A stretch of 64,000 bases of DNA, from assembly GCF_030063415.1 (NCBI RefSeq), contig NZ_JASITA010000016.1, positions 103,357 through 167,356 of the forward strand. Reading direction: 5' to 3'. The position numbers and the translations under genes are program-made. The stretch's first letter is position 1, and the number at the start of each line of letters is the position of its first letter. The DNA comes from Streptomyces sp. H27-C3 (GTDB lineage: Bacteria > Actinomycetota > Actinomycetes > Streptomycetales > Streptomycetaceae). Below, piece by piece: positions 16,516 through 25,879 of the stretch. The notes under the pieces are model-generated. The model searched no databases and was not told the origin of the DNA. It saw nothing but the letters and a program-made list of their open reading frames with translations.

Positions 16516-17541
16516 ATGACCGCGGCACGTCTGTTCGCGAACCTGTACCGCTGCCTCGCGGTGGCATTCTTCGCACGCGTCGTCGCAGCGGTATTCGCCG
16601 ACCATCCCTTCGCCCTCTGGTGGGTGGCGCTGCCCCTGCTCGCGGCTTACGACCTCGGGGGCAATAGTGCGCGGGCTCCCGACGCCCTGCGCCTCCGACT
16701 CCGCCTCCGACTCCGGCGTTGTCGTCGGTCGACGACGCTCCGCGTCGCCTCCCTCCTCCGCCTTGGACGCGAAGCCGCAGGACGCCGCTCGCTGATCCAC
16801 GCTCCATGGCCCCCGAGGTCGTTACGCCGTCACCATTGCCCGGGGCCGCATCGCCCACCGCCGCACGGCCGGCCGGGCCGCGGCACCCCGTCGAGGTCGC
16901 ACAACCGGTCACCGGCCGTTGGCTGGCGCTCAACAGCCCGGCCGACAAGACCCCGAGCCACGGCACGCACCAGTACGGCCAGACCTTCGCGATCGACATC
17001 GTGGCCGAGCCGGAGGCCGGGCTGGGTTCCGCCACTCGTCCCGGCTTCGCCTGGTTGCGGCCGGTCGTCCGGCGCCCCGCCGTCTTCCCGGCCTTCGGCG
17101 TCCCGCTGCTCGCGGTGCGGGAGGGAACGGTCGTACGGGCCACCGACCGTTAGTGTGACCACCTCAGCCGCAACTCGCTCCCGGCGCTGCTCTACCTCCT
17201 GTTCGCCGAGGGGGAGGCGCGGGCCGTCTTCGGCGGCGCGAGCCGGGTCGTGGGTAACCATCTGGTGCTCGATCTGGGCGACGTGACGTACGCCATGTAC
17301 GCGCATCTTCAACAGGGTTCACTGACCGTCAGTCTCGACGACCGGGTCGAGCGCGGCCAGGTGCCGGCCCGCTGCGGCAACTCCGGCAACACCACCGAAC
17401 CCCATCGGCACTTCCAGCTGATGGACGGCCCCGACCCGGACACGTCCTACGGCATTCCGTTCACCTGGACCGGCCTCGGAGTCCCGCGCAACGGCGCGCA
17501 CTTGACGGTGATTCGGCGCCGGTGTCGGACCCAGGAGTTAA
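16516..17541 (+). pseudogene. Decayed M23-family metallopeptidase
   Basis: The N-terminus (from ATG 16516) is a membrane segment ending near LLAAYDLGG in frame 1. The peptidase part continues in another frame: VEVAQPVTGRWLALNSPADKT, then HGTHQYGQTFAIDIV, the region of the first zinc ligands. That frame stops at TAG 17151-17153, where CAG would keep it open, and resumes in the same frame with HLSRNSLPALLYLLF and EPHRHFQLMD, which carries the HxH ligand motif. The frame change falls near a short CTCCGACTC tandem repeat at 16690-16722, a plausible slippage site. So at least one frameshift and one nonsense mutation are seen, unless the assembly is wrong. Confidence 0.8.
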
Positions 17542-17550
17542 TGTCGGCTC

Positions 17551-18354
17551 ATGCCTCCGGCCCAGAAGCGCACGCGCCGTTACGACCCCGCGAAGACCCG
17601 CGCCGCCGTCCTCGCTCAGATCGACCATGTGCGAGAGGCGTTCCGGGCGCTGACGCCCGAGCAGCTCGCGCTGCCCACGCACCTCGGGGACTGGACGGTC
17701 CATGAGCTGGCGGCGCATCTCACGATGGTCGTGGGGACGATCAGCGGCAACCTGGAGGGTCCCGCCCCCCTCAAGCAGGAACTCGCCCTGCTCGAATGGC
17801 CGTTCGCGACGGTCAAGCACGCCGGGGACATCGCCGAGGACACCAGGGGCATCGCCGCTTCGGCGCCGGGCCCCGATGCGCTGGTCGAGCTGTTCGACCG
17901 GACGGTGGCACGCGTCGTCGAACTGCTGGCGACTGCGCCGGACGACCGGCTCGTCGCGGCCCGCCCCGGCGCGATGCGCCTCGACGACTTCCTGGTCAGC
18001 CGCACGGTGGAGCTGATCGTCCACACCGACGACCTGAACCGGGCTGCGGGCCTGACCGTCCCGTTCGACCGCCAGGCGCTGGCGGCCTGCACCCGGCTGC
18101 TCGCCGACGCGCTCGCGGTGAAGGCGCCGGGCGGCTCGGTGGAGGTACGGATCCCGCCGTACGCGGTGGTGCAGTGCGTGGAGGGCCCCCGGCACACGCG
18201 CGGCACCCCGCCGAACGTGGTCGAGACGGACCCGCTGACGTGGATCCGGCTGGCGACGGGCCGGCTGGGGTGGGCGGAGGCACGGGCCGAGGCGAAGGCC
18301 AGCGCGAGCGGGGAGCGGGCGGACCTTTCGCAGCTGCTGCCGATCCTGGGGTAG
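17551..18354 (+). CDS. Maleylpyruvate isomerase/mycothiol-dependent-type protein with SCP2-like C-terminus
   Basis: The 267-residue protein has the DinB-like four-helix fold of mycothiol-dependent enzymes. The metal-site regions are DWTVHELAAHL and VSRTVELIVHTDDL, each carrying the expected His. The C-terminal third (about 180-260) looks like the sterol-carrier-like half of this family. The substrate is unknown; family members act in mycothiol-linked isomerisation or detoxification. The ATG follows the decayed peptidase closely. The gene sits between purL and purF, as I recall for other Streptomyces. Confidence 0.8.
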   Translation: MPPAQKRTRRYDPAKTRAAVLAQIDHVREAFRALTPEQLALPTHLGDWTVHELAAHLTMVVGTISGNLEGPAPLKQELALLEWPFATVKHAGDIAEDTRGIAASAPGPDALVELFDRTVARVVELLATAPDDRLVAARPGAMRLDDFLVSRTVELIVHTDDLNRAAGLTVPFDRQALAACTRLLADALAVKAPGGSVEVRIPPYAVVQCVEGPRHTRGTPPNVVETDPLTWIRLATGRLGWAEARAEAKASASGERADLSQLLPILG

Positions 18355-18377
18355 CGGCCGGTGTCCGTGGGGCTGTT

Positions 18378-18691
18378 CCCCACCCCGCCCCTTCCCGGCT
18401 GTGACACTGTGCGGCTGCCGCCGCGTGGCGGGGGTCGGCCCCGGACCCCGGACGCCCTTCGGGCGTGTCCTCAATCGCCGGACGGGCTGAATTCTTTCCG
18501 GGATGCTGCGCCCGGGGGACCGGGGCCGGGGGTCAAGCTGCCCCGGCCCATCTCAGCCGGTCCTGCGTTTGAGGACCGGGACCGGGGCGTTGGGCTGCCC
18601 TCGTGTGCTCCCACCCCGCCCATTTCAGCCGTCCGGCGTTTGAGGACCGGGGTTGGGGCGGAGCCCCAGTTCGGGAAGGGGCGGGTAGGGG
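18378..18691. repeat. Dispersed intergenic repeat element, copy 1
   Basis: The block starts with CCGCCCCTTCCCG and ends with CGGGAAGGGGCGGGTAGGGG, so its ends are inverted copies. Inside are inverted and direct versions of GTCCTCAA-CGCCGGAC and GTTTGAGGACCGGG. The same arrangement recurs at 48577-48908. The sequence fills the gap between the mycothiol-type gene and the META gene, and no real gene is supported inside it. Confidence 0.8.
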
Positions 18692-18759
18692 CAAGCCCCG
18701 CGCAGCGGACCTCCGCCCCCAAGTGGAACCGGATCCCCCACTCCCCCCGTCCCATCGCC

Positions 18760-19584
18760 ATGGATATGTCACGCACACGCCTCCCCGCCACTGCCCTGGC
18801 CCTCCTCGCCCTGACCGCGACCGCCTGCGGCACGGACACCGGATCGAACGCCGGAAGCGACGGCACGGTAAAGCCGGATCTGGCCGTCACCGGGATCGAC
18901 TGGGCCGTCGAGAGCGTGACCGTGGACGGCAGGAAGATCCCCGCGCCCGAGGGAACCCGGGTCACGATCGACGACAAGGGGCGCGCCTCCGGCAACAGCG
19001 GCTGCAATTCCTTCGGCGCCGAAGCCACCGTCAAGGGCGACACGATCACGGTCGGGACGGTCCAGTCCACGGAGATGGCCTGCGAGAAGGACATCCAGAA
19101 GTTCGAGGGCAGCCTGCAGGCGGCCTTCACCGGGAAGCTCAAGGGCAAGGTCGCCGACGACCGCCTGACGCTGACGACGGCGAAGGGCGACAGCATCGCG
19201 ATGTCGGCCAAGCCTCAGGAGCCCAACGCCAAGCTCACCGAAACCCGGTGGAACGTGGAATCGCTGATCAAGGGCAAGAGCGTCACCTCGCTGCCCTCGG
19301 ACACGGCGGGCAAGGCGGAGCTGATCTTCGGCAAGGACGGTTCGGTGGGCGGCAGTACCAGCTGCAACAACCTCAGCGGCAAGGCGGCCGTCGCCGGGTC
19401 CACCATCACCTTCTCCAAGGTGGCGACGACCCGGAAGATGTGTACGCCGGAAGCCATGCGGACCGAGCGGGAACTGCTCAAGATCCTTGACGGCAGGACG
19501 AATTACGAGATCAAGGGATCCACCCTGTCCCTCACCGCCGCCGCCGGCGACGGCCTGGAGGCCAGGGCCGCCAAGCAGAAGTAG
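18760..19584 (+). CDS. Secreted lipoprotein with two META domains
   Basis: The start MDMSRTRLPATALALLALTA leads to a lipobox Cys (TATAC), so the 274-residue protein should be lipid-anchored outside. Two META (HslJ-like) domains follow. The first contains NSGCNSFGAEA and QSTEMACE; the second contains GSTSCNNLSGKA and TTRKMCTPEAM. Each keeps the Cys pair typical of the family. META-domain proteins are linked to envelope stress tolerance, but the exact role is unknown. A much longer GTG start upstream is rejected because it reads through the repeat element. Confidence 0.88.
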   Translation: MDMSRTRLPATALALLALTATACGTDTGSNAGSDGTVKPDLAVTGIDWAVESVTVDGRKIPAPEGTRVTIDDKGRASGNSGCNSFGAEATVKGDTITVGTVQSTEMACEKDIQKFEGSLQAAFTGKLKGKVADDRLTLTTAKGDSIAMSAKPQEPNAKLTETRWNVESLIKGKSVTSLPSDTAGKAELIFGKDGSVGGSTSCNNLSGKAAVAGSTITFSKVATTRKMCTPEAMRTERELLKILDGRTNYEIKGSTLSLTAAAGDGLEARAAKQK

Positions 19585-19635
19585 CGGCTCAGGGGGCCGG
19601 AGCCGGCCCCTCCCGCGGACCCTCCGGCAGCACCT

Positions 19636-19658
19636 GCCGCGGCACTGAGTGCCGCGGC
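19636..19658. terminator. Palindromic hairpin after the META gene
   Basis: GCCGCGGCACT and its complement form a nearly uninterrupted 23-bp palindrome about 50 bp past the META stop. The rest of the 279-bp gap up to purF shows no other element. Confidence 0.55.
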
Positions 19659-19863
19659 CAGTCGCCGCCTCTCGGGGAGCCCCCCCATCCGCACCATCAC
19701 CCCGCCCCGCTTCCGGGGTACCGGCCCAAAGCGGGTGGATCCGGCGCACACTCTCTCGTACCCCGATCCGGACATACCCCGGAACCCTCCGCTCCGCCCC
19801 AGGTGAGCGCCCGTCCACGTCCCTAATTCGGACCAGTGGTCGATCTCGCCTACACTTGGTGCC

Positions 19864-21390
19864 GTGCCTCGTGGTGATGGACGACTCAACCACGACCTGC
19901 TCCCCGGAGAGAAAGGCCCCCAGGACGCTTGCGGCGTCTTCGGTGTCTGGGCTCCGGGCGAAGAGGTCGCCAAGCTCACCTATTTCGGACTGTATGCCCT
20001 GCAGCACCGTGGACAGGAGTCCGCGGGCATCGCAGTGAGCAACGGGTCTCAGATCCTCGTCTTCAAGGACATGGGACTGGTCTCGCAAGTCTTCGACGAA
20101 ACATCTCTCAGCTCCCTCCTGGGTCATATCGCGGTGGGCCATGCCCGCTACTCCACCACCGGAGCCTCGGTGTGGGAGAACGCCCAGCCGACCTTCCGTG
20201 CCACCGCGCACGGATCGATCGCGCTGGGTCACAACGGCAACCTGGTCAACACGGCGCAGCTCGCCGAGATGGTCGCCGCCCTGCCCAAGGAGAACGGCCG
20301 CGCGACGCAGGTCGCCGCCACCAACGACACCGATCTGGTCACCGCACTGCTGGCCGGCCAGACGGACGACGACGGCAAGCCGCTCACCATTGAGGAAGCC
20401 GCCGCAAAGGTTCTCCCTCAGGTGATGGGCGCCTTCTCCCTCGTCTTCATGGACGAGGGCACGCTGTACGCGGCCAGGGACCCGCAGGGCATCCGCCCGC
20501 TCGTCCTGGGCCGTCTTGAGCGCGGCTGGGTGGTGGCCTCCGAGTCCGCTGCCCTGGACATCTGCGGCGCCGCCTATGTCCGCGAGGTCGAGCCCGGCGA
20601 GATGCTGGCCATCGACGAGAACGGACTGCGCACCTCCCGATTCGCGGAAGCGAAGCCCAAGGGGTGTGTCTTCGAGTACGTCTATCTGGCTCGCCCGGAC
20701 ACCGACATCGCCGGCCGGAACGTCTATCTCTCCCGTGTGGAGATGGGCCGCAAGCTCGCCAAGGAAGCCCCGGCGGAAGCCGACCTGGTGATAGCGACAC
20801 CGGAATCCGGCACGCCGGCCGCCATCGGCTACGCGGAGGCCAGCGGAATTCCGTTCGGCGCCGGACTGGTCAAGAACGCCTACGTCGGCCGGACCTTCAT
20901 CCAGCCGTCGCAGACGATCCGGCAGCTGGGCATCCGCCTCAAGCTCAACCCGCTCAAGGAAGTCATCCGCGGCAAGCGCCTGGTGGTCGTCGACGACTCG
21001 ATCGTCCGCGGCAACACCCAGCGCGCCCTGGTCAAGATGCTCCGCGAGGCGGGCGCTGCCGAGATCCACATCAGGATCTCGTCCCCGCCGGTGAAGTGGC
21101 CCTGCTTCTTCGGCATCGACTTCGCCACCCGCGCGGAGCTGATCGCCAACGGCATGTCCGTCGACGAGATCGCCACCTCCATGGGTGCGGACTCCCTCTC
21201 GTACATCTCCCTCGAAGGGATGATCGAGTCGACCACCATCCCGAAGCCGAATCTCTGCTGTGCCTGCTTCGACGGTGAGTACCCGATGGACCTGCCCGAC
21301 CCGGAACTGCTCGGTAAGCAGCTCCTGGAGAGCGAGCTGGCAGCAGGCCCGGCCAACACGGCCGCAGCCGAAGCGCTCCGCCGCCCGTAA
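19864..21390 (+). CDS. purF: Amidophosphoribosyltransferase
   Basis: PurF makes phosphoribosylamine from PRPP and glutamine, the committed step of purine synthesis. A 22-residue propeptide precedes the catalytic Cys23 in DACGVFGV, as in the Bacillus-type enzyme. HRGQESAGIA, GHARYSTTG and the PRPP loop VVVDDSIVRGNTQ are intact. The C-terminal CCAC region matches the iron-sulfur class. GTG 19864 lies at a typical distance before the propeptide. purM starts 34 bp after the stop, so the two are probably co-transcribed. Confidence 0.97.
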   Translation: MPRGDGRLNHDLLPGEKGPQDACGVFGVWAPGEEVAKLTYFGLYALQHRGQESAGIAVSNGSQILVFKDMGLVSQVFDETSLSSLLGHIAVGHARYSTTGASVWENAQPTFRATAHGSIALGHNGNLVNTAQLAEMVAALPKENGRATQVAATNDTDLVTALLAGQTDDDGKPLTIEEAAAKVLPQVMGAFSLVFMDEGTLYAARDPQGIRPLVLGRLERGWVVASESAALDICGAAYVREVEPGEMLAIDENGLRTSRFAEAKPKGCVFEYVYLARPDTDIAGRNVYLSRVEMGRKLAKEAPAEADLVIATPESGTPAAIGYAEASGIPFGAGLVKNAYVGRTFIQPSQTIRQLGIRLKLNPLKEVIRGKRLVVVDDSIVRGNTQRALVKMLREAGAAEIHIRISSPPVKWPCFFGIDFATRAELIANGMSVDEIATSMGADSLSYISLEGMIESTTIPKPNLCCACFDGEYPMDLPDPELLGKQLLESELAAGPANTAAAEALRRP

Positions 21391-21424
21391 CGCCCCGTTT
21401 CCCGACACGAAAGTTCCCAGCGCC

Positions 21425-22513
21425 ATGCCTATTGATCAGGGCACTCCGAACCCGGGCAACAGTGCCAGCTACGCCTCCGCGGGCGTCGACATCGAAGCCG
21501 GCGACCGTGCCGTCGAGCTGATGAAGGAGTGGGTGAAGAAGACGCGGCGCCCCGAGGTCCTCGGCGGCCTCGGCGGTTTCGCCGGCCTCTTCGACGCCTC
21601 CGCGCTCAAGCGCTACGAGCGTCCGCTGCTCGCCTCCGCCACCGACGGCGTCGGCACGAAGGTCGATCTCGCCCGCAAGATGGGCGTGTACGACACGATC
21701 GGCCACGACCTCGTGGGCATGGTCGTGGACGACCTGGTGGTCTGTGGCGCCGAGCCGCTCTTCATGACCGACTACATCTGTGTCGGCAAGGTGCATCCCG
21801 AGCGTGTCGCGGCGATCGTCAAGGGCATCGCCGAGGGCTGTGTCCTCGCGGGCTGCGCCCTGGTCGGCGGGGAGACCGCCGAGCACCCGGGTCTGCTCGG
21901 TGAGGACGACTTCGATGTCGCGGGGGCCGGCACGGGCGTCGTGGAGTTCGACCAGCTGCTGGGCGCGGACCGTATCCGTAAGGGGGACGCGGTGATCGCC
22001 ATGGCGTCCTCCGGTCTTCACTCGAACGGGTACTCGCTGGTGCGGCATGTGCTCTTCGACCGGGCCGGCTGGTCGCTGGACCGCGAGGTCGAGGAGTTCG
22101 GCCGGACGCTCGGCGAGGAGCTGCTGGAGCCCACCAAGATCTACTCGCTGGACTGCCTGGCCGTCACGCGCGCCGCCCAGGTGCACGCTTTCAGCCACAT
22201 CACGGGCGGCGGCCTGGCGAACAACCTCGGCCGGGTGATCCCCGACCACCTGCACGCCACGGTGGACCGCTCGACCTGGACCCCCGGCGCGGTCTTCGAC
22301 CTCGTCGGCAACGCGGGCAACGTCGAGCAGCTGGAGCTTGAGAAGACCCTCAACATGGGCGTCGGCATGATGGCCGTCGTCCCGGAGGAGTCGGTGGACG
22401 TGACTCTCTCGGTCCTCGCCGACCGCGGTGTGGACGCCTGGATCGCAGGAGAGATCACCGAGCGGGGCGAGCACCGCGAGGGTGCCACGCTGACCAGCAC
22501 CTATTCACGCTGA
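21425..22513 (+). CDS. purM: Phosphoribosylformylglycinamidine cyclo-ligase (AIR synthetase)
   Basis: PurM closes the imidazole ring of FGAM with ATP. The 362 residues contain SYASAGVDIEAGDRAVELM, SATDGVGTKVDLARK, DLVVCGAEPLFMTDY and HITGGGLANNLGR. The start ATG 21425 gives the standard N-terminus; in-frame codons further upstream overlap purF and are rejected. Hairpins after the stop separate it from the converging DUF3073 gene. Confidence 0.97.
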   Translation: MPIDQGTPNPGNSASYASAGVDIEAGDRAVELMKEWVKKTRRPEVLGGLGGFAGLFDASALKRYERPLLASATDGVGTKVDLARKMGVYDTIGHDLVGMVVDDLVVCGAEPLFMTDYICVGKVHPERVAAIVKGIAEGCVLAGCALVGGETAEHPGLLGEDDFDVAGAGTGVVEFDQLLGADRIRKGDAVIAMASSGLHSNGYSLVRHVLFDRAGWSLDREVEEFGRTLGEELLEPTKIYSLDCLAVTRAAQVHAFSHITGGGLANNLGRVIPDHLHATVDRSTWTPGAVFDLVGNAGNVEQLELEKTLNMGVGMMAVVPEESVDVTLSVLADRGVDAWIAGEITERGEHREGATLTSTYSR

Positions 22514-22574
22514 GGACACCTGGAGGCAGCTTGTCGGGAAGCCCCTGACAAGCTGCTGAAGGCATCGTGAACCA

Positions 22575-22611
22575 TGCTCCCCGCGGGAAGCACAGTCCCC
22601 CGCGGGGAGCA
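22575..22611. terminator. Bidirectional terminator, purM versus DUF3073 gene
   Basis: A 12-bp perfect stem (22575-22586 with 22600-22611) with a 13-nt loop lies between convergent stops. Confidence 0.85.
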
Positions 22612-22615
22612 CAGA

Positions 22616-22647
22616 ACCCGGTCCCGGGCTCGCGCCCCGGACCGGGT
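22616..22647. terminator. Second hairpin in the convergent gap
   Basis: ACCCGGTCC (from 22616) pairs with GGACCGGGT (to 22647) around a GC-rich loop, directly beside the first hairpin. The two may act as tandem terminators. Confidence 0.65.
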
Positions 22648-22669
22648 CAGGTGATCAAGCTGTACGACG

Positions 22670-22921
22670 TCAAGCGCCGCGACGTTGCGCCGAGGGGCCG
22701 GACTGGTCGTCCTCGTCCCCGTCGTCGTTGTACTGCGACGCGTACTGTGCGTACGGGTCGTCTTCTTCGTCGTCGTCCTCGAACGGCTCGCCATTCGGCG
22801 GCTGTTGCGAAGTCGAAGCGCCCAGCTCATTGGCCAGACGCGACAGATCTGTCCCGCCGCTGCTGTACTTCAGCTGGCGGGCGACCTTGGTCTGCTTGGC
22901 CTTTGCCCGGCCGCGCCCCAT
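22670..22921 (-). CDS. DUF3073 family small protein
   Basis: The 83-residue protein starts MGRGRAKAKQTKVARQLKYS, a basic segment characteristic of the actinobacterial DUF3073 family. It then becomes strongly acidic (DDDEEDDPYAQY, NDDGDEDDQ). Function is unknown; the charge split suggests nucleic-acid or ribosome contact but this is inference. ATG 22921 has GAGGGGG seven bases upstream. The 22922-23200 gap upstream contains its promoter and the 3' side of vdh. Confidence 0.9.
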   Translation of the reverse strand: MGRGRAKAKQTKVARQLKYSSGGTDLSRLANELGASTSQQPPNGEPFEDDDEEDDPYAQYASQYNDDGDEDDQSGPSAQRRGA

Positions 22922-23200
22922 GGCTCGACCCCCTCGGTGACGGGGCTCGATGGCCCCAGAGTCTTGACACCCGTTCATGGTTGGGAACGGTCTCTCCTCG
23001 GAGAGGCCGGTCCGCAGGACTTCAACGGTACCTGCTTCCGCGGCCATACGGTACGCCGCCCGCATGACATGCCCCGGTGCAGAACCCGCGAGATGCCCCG
23101 TACTCGCTGGTCAACCGCGATTTTAACCTCTTATTGAGGGCCGACCCGCCGAGTGGCGTGAGGCATCTCTCGCCACCGTCGGGGCGGCCCCCGCCGAATG

Positions 23201-24283
23201 TCAGCGTCCGCGCGCCTCGGACATCCGCTGTTCGGCGATCCTGTCGGCCGCCGCGGCCGGAGGAATGCCGTCACTCTTCGCACGTGCGAATATTGCCAGC
23301 GTGGTGTCGTAGATCTTCGCGGCCTTCGCCTTGCACCGGTCGAAGTCGAACCCGTGCAGCTCGTCGGCGACCTGGATCACGCCGCCCGCGTTCACGACGT
23401 AGTCGGGTGCGTAGAGGATCCCGCGGTCCGCGAGGTCTTTCTCGACGCCCTGGTGTTCGAGCTGGTTGTTGGCCGCTCCGCACACGACCGTGGCGGTGAG
23501 CACCGGCACGCTCGCGTCGTTGAGCGCGCCGCCCAGGGCGCACGGCGCGTAGATGTCCAGGCCCTCGACCCTGATCAGCGCCTCGGTGTCGGCGACCGCC
23601 GTCACCTGCGGGTGCCGGTCGGTGATGCGGCGCACGGACGCTTCCCGCACATCGGTGATCACGACCTCGGCGCCGTCCTCCAGGAGGTGCTCGACGAGGT
23701 GGTGCCCGACCTTGCCGACGCCGGCGACGCCGACCTTGCGGCCGCGCAGCGTCGGGTCGCCCCACAGGTGCTGGGCGCTGGCCCGCATGCCCTGGAAGAC
23801 GCCGAAGGCGGTCAGTACGGAGGAGTCGCCCGCGCCGCCGTTCTCGGGGGAGCGGCCGGTCGTCCACTGGCATTCGCGCGCGACGACGTCCATGTCCACG
23901 ACGTACGTGCCGACGTCGCACGCCGTCACATACCGGCCACCGAGGGAGGCTACGCAGCGGCCGTAGGCCAGCAGCAGCTCTTCGGTCTTGATGGTGTCCG
24001 GGTCGCCGATGATCACGGCCTTGCCGCCGCCGTGGTCGAGGCCTGCCATGGCGTTCTTGTACGACATCCCGCGCGAGAGGTTCAGGGCGTCGGCGACGGC
24101 CTCTTCCTCGGACGCGTACGGGTAGAAGCGGGTGCCGCCGAGGGCCGGGCCCAGGGCGGTGGAGTGGATGGCGATGACGGCTTTGAGGCCGCTGGCGCGG
24201 TCCTGGCACAGCACGACCTGTTCGTGGCCGCCCTGTTCCGATCGGAACAGGGTGTGCAGGACGCCGTCGGATGCGTCGGTCAC
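23201..24283 (-). CDS. vdh: Leucine/valine dehydrogenase (Glu/Leu/Phe/Val family)
   Basis: The enzyme deaminates branched-chain amino acids to 2-oxo acids with NAD, feeding acyl-CoA precursors for polyketides and fatty acids. The catalytic segment GLDHGGGKAVI carries the active-site Lys, and ALGPALGGTRFYPY is the substrate-binding region. The Rossmann motif GVGKVGHHLVEHL and the NNQL segment are intact. GTG 24283 is preferred because TTGGGAG lies upstream and it gives the known Streptomyces Vdh N-terminus. ATG 24346 would add 21 unlike residues. It diverges from the next gene. Confidence 0.93.
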   Translation of the reverse strand: MTDASDGVLHTLFRSEQGGHEQVVLCQDRASGLKAVIAIHSTALGPALGGTRFYPYASEEEAVADALNLSRGMSYKNAMAGLDHGGGKAVIIGDPDTIKTEELLLAYGRCVASLGGRYVTACDVGTYVVDMDVVARECQWTTGRSPENGGAGDSSVLTAFGVFQGMRASAQHLWGDPTLRGRKVGVAGVGKVGHHLVEHLLEDGAEVVITDVREASVRRITDRHPQVTAVADTEALIRVEGLDIYAPCALGGALNDASVPVLTATVVCGAANNQLEHQGVEKDLADRGILYAPDYVVNAGGVIQVADELHGFDFDRCKAKAAKIYDTTLAIFARAKSDGIPPAAAADRIAEQRMSEARGR

Positions 24284-24493
24284 GGTGGTGACTCCCAAGT
24301 ACGAAGCGGCGGTGCCCTCCTGCGGGTGGGGAGGGCTGATGGGCAAGAGCGTAGAACCTGGCGGGCCGCCGGGTGACCGCAGTGCTCAGGATCACCCTCC
24401 GGCGGGGTGCACGTGGGACGATTCCCGTCCGACCCGACCGGACCCGAGCGGACCCGACCCGTTCCGTCCGAACCGTCCGAGTGAGGAGCAGGC

Positions 24494-25399
24494 GTGGCCC
24501 AGGCGCCATCGGTGATCGTCCCGTACGTCTCGTATCTGCGGGTGTACGAACCGCTGGCGGCCTTCCCGGAGCCCGAGCGGGGGTACTGGGCGGGCTACGC
24601 GCGGCGCGGGCACCTTCCGACCGCCCAGGACGAGCTGAGGCGTTCCCTGGCCGACCTGCTGCCGACCCCGCCGGTCGCGGTGCCGGTGCACGAGAGTGGC
24701 GACGCGTTCGTCGCCGAGCTGGACGGCGTGGTGTGCGTCTGCCCGTGGCGCACCCGTCTGCGGGGCTGGCTGGCCCTTCAGGAGCTTCCCGAGCTGTTTC
24801 CCGAGCCGCTGTTGGACGCGGCGCTGCCGCCCGTCGTACGCCGCCAGGCGGCCGCGGACTTCGAGCGGTGGCTGGAGCGCAATCCGGATGCGCGGCCGTG
24901 GATCAGGAGCTCCGTGTGGCACGTGCCGGTGAGCTGGTTCGCGCTGTTCGCGGGCGAGGAGCGCACGTACACGAAGGCGCGGGAGGGCTCGGCGCCGACG
25001 CTGAGCTACCGGACGCCGATGGCGCAGGCGCGGCGGCGGGTGGCGCGGGCGCTGAAGGCGCTGCGGGAGCTGCTCGGTGACGGCGGCGCGGGCGACGGCG
25101 ACAGCGCGGGCGAGGGCGAGGGCGGCGTCGAGGTGCTGCTCATCGGGGGCCTGGTGGACCGCCTGGTGGATGTGGGGCGCTGGCTGGAGGAGTTCCACCC
25201 CCGGTCGCTGGTCGAGCTCGACTACGGCGGCCTGGTGCACACGGTTCCGGAGGTGCATCTCGCCGATGATGTGTCGGCGGCGGACGTGGCCGAGGGGATC
25301 GCGGCGCTGCGGGCGGGTGACGGCGCCGGGGCCGGCGAGGCGTACGAGCGGCTGATGGAGCGTTGGCGGACGGTGCGGGAGCGTCAGTTCGCGAACTGA
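24494..25399 (+). CDS. Conserved hypothetical protein, possibly regulator-like
   Basis: The 301-residue soluble protein starts at GTG 24494 with GAGGAG upstream. It begins VIVPYVSYLRVYEPLAAFPE and has a middle rich in Trp and Arg (WLERNPDARPWIRSSVWHVPVSWF), then a Glu-Gly/Asp-Gly linker near residue 195 and a C-terminal helical part ending in ERQFAN. No catalytic motif or known family is recognised. From memory the same protein sits between vdh and bldC in other Streptomyces. The 24347-24493 gap upstream carries repeated GGACCCGA-like words and both divergent promoters. Confidence 0.75.
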   Translation: MAQAPSVIVPYVSYLRVYEPLAAFPEPERGYWAGYARRGHLPTAQDELRRSLADLLPTPPVAVPVHESGDAFVAELDGVVCVCPWRTRLRGWLALQELPELFPEPLLDAALPPVVRRQAAADFERWLERNPDARPWIRSSVWHVPVSWFALFAGEERTYTKAREGSAPTLSYRTPMAQARRRVARALKALRELLGDGGAGDGDSAGEGEGGVEVLLIGGLVDRLVDVGRWLEEFHPRSLVELDYGGLVHTVPEVHLADDVSAADVAEGIAALRAGDGAGAGEAYERLMERWRTVRERQFAN

Positions 25400-25879
25400 G
25401 TGGCTCGCGGGGAAAGTGCCGGGGTGCCGAAGGGCCGGGACGTAGGTCCTGATCCGGGCCTTTGACTCAAGCGTGACGGACGGCACTTAGCGGGCTCTTG
25501 CGCCCATCCCCCATCCTCATGCCAAAATAGGACAAGGAGTCCGGTAGGGGCTCCTTCCGTCCAAGTAAGGGCGGAAATCTCGGCATTGCGCGCTATGGGG
25601 GGTCTGACGGCTCCTGATCGCTCTGTGACTGATCGTCACTGTGACGTGACTGTCCGCTATGGCATGGTCCATCGGCTTCGTCGCTGATGAACACCTGGGA
25701 GGGCAATTCCATCGGTTTGGCCGACGTGGCTGGACGGATGGTGTAGTTGTAGTGCCGAGGACAAGCCGTTCGTCCTATAACCGACTCGGCCCGCGTCCGC
25801 CATTTCGGGCAACGCGGGTCAAGGTGCAGAATTTAGAGGAAAGAACCGTGATGGTTCGGTTCTCCCGAGGAGGCCGCTC
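25400..25879 (+). promoter_or_regulatory. Long upstream region of bldC
   Basis: This 480-bp stretch has no supported gene. A hairpin AAGGAG...CTCCTT lies at 25534-25556. The 3' part includes AT-richer sequence (25805-25850) and the GAGGAGG Shine-Dalgarno just before the bldC ATG. A long leader or several promoters are likely for a developmental regulator, but none can be fixed from sequence. Confidence 0.4.

Noticed and set aside
18361..18759. N-terminal extension of the META lipoprotein from an upstream GTG
   Set aside because: It reads through the dispersed repeat and would bury the signal peptide.
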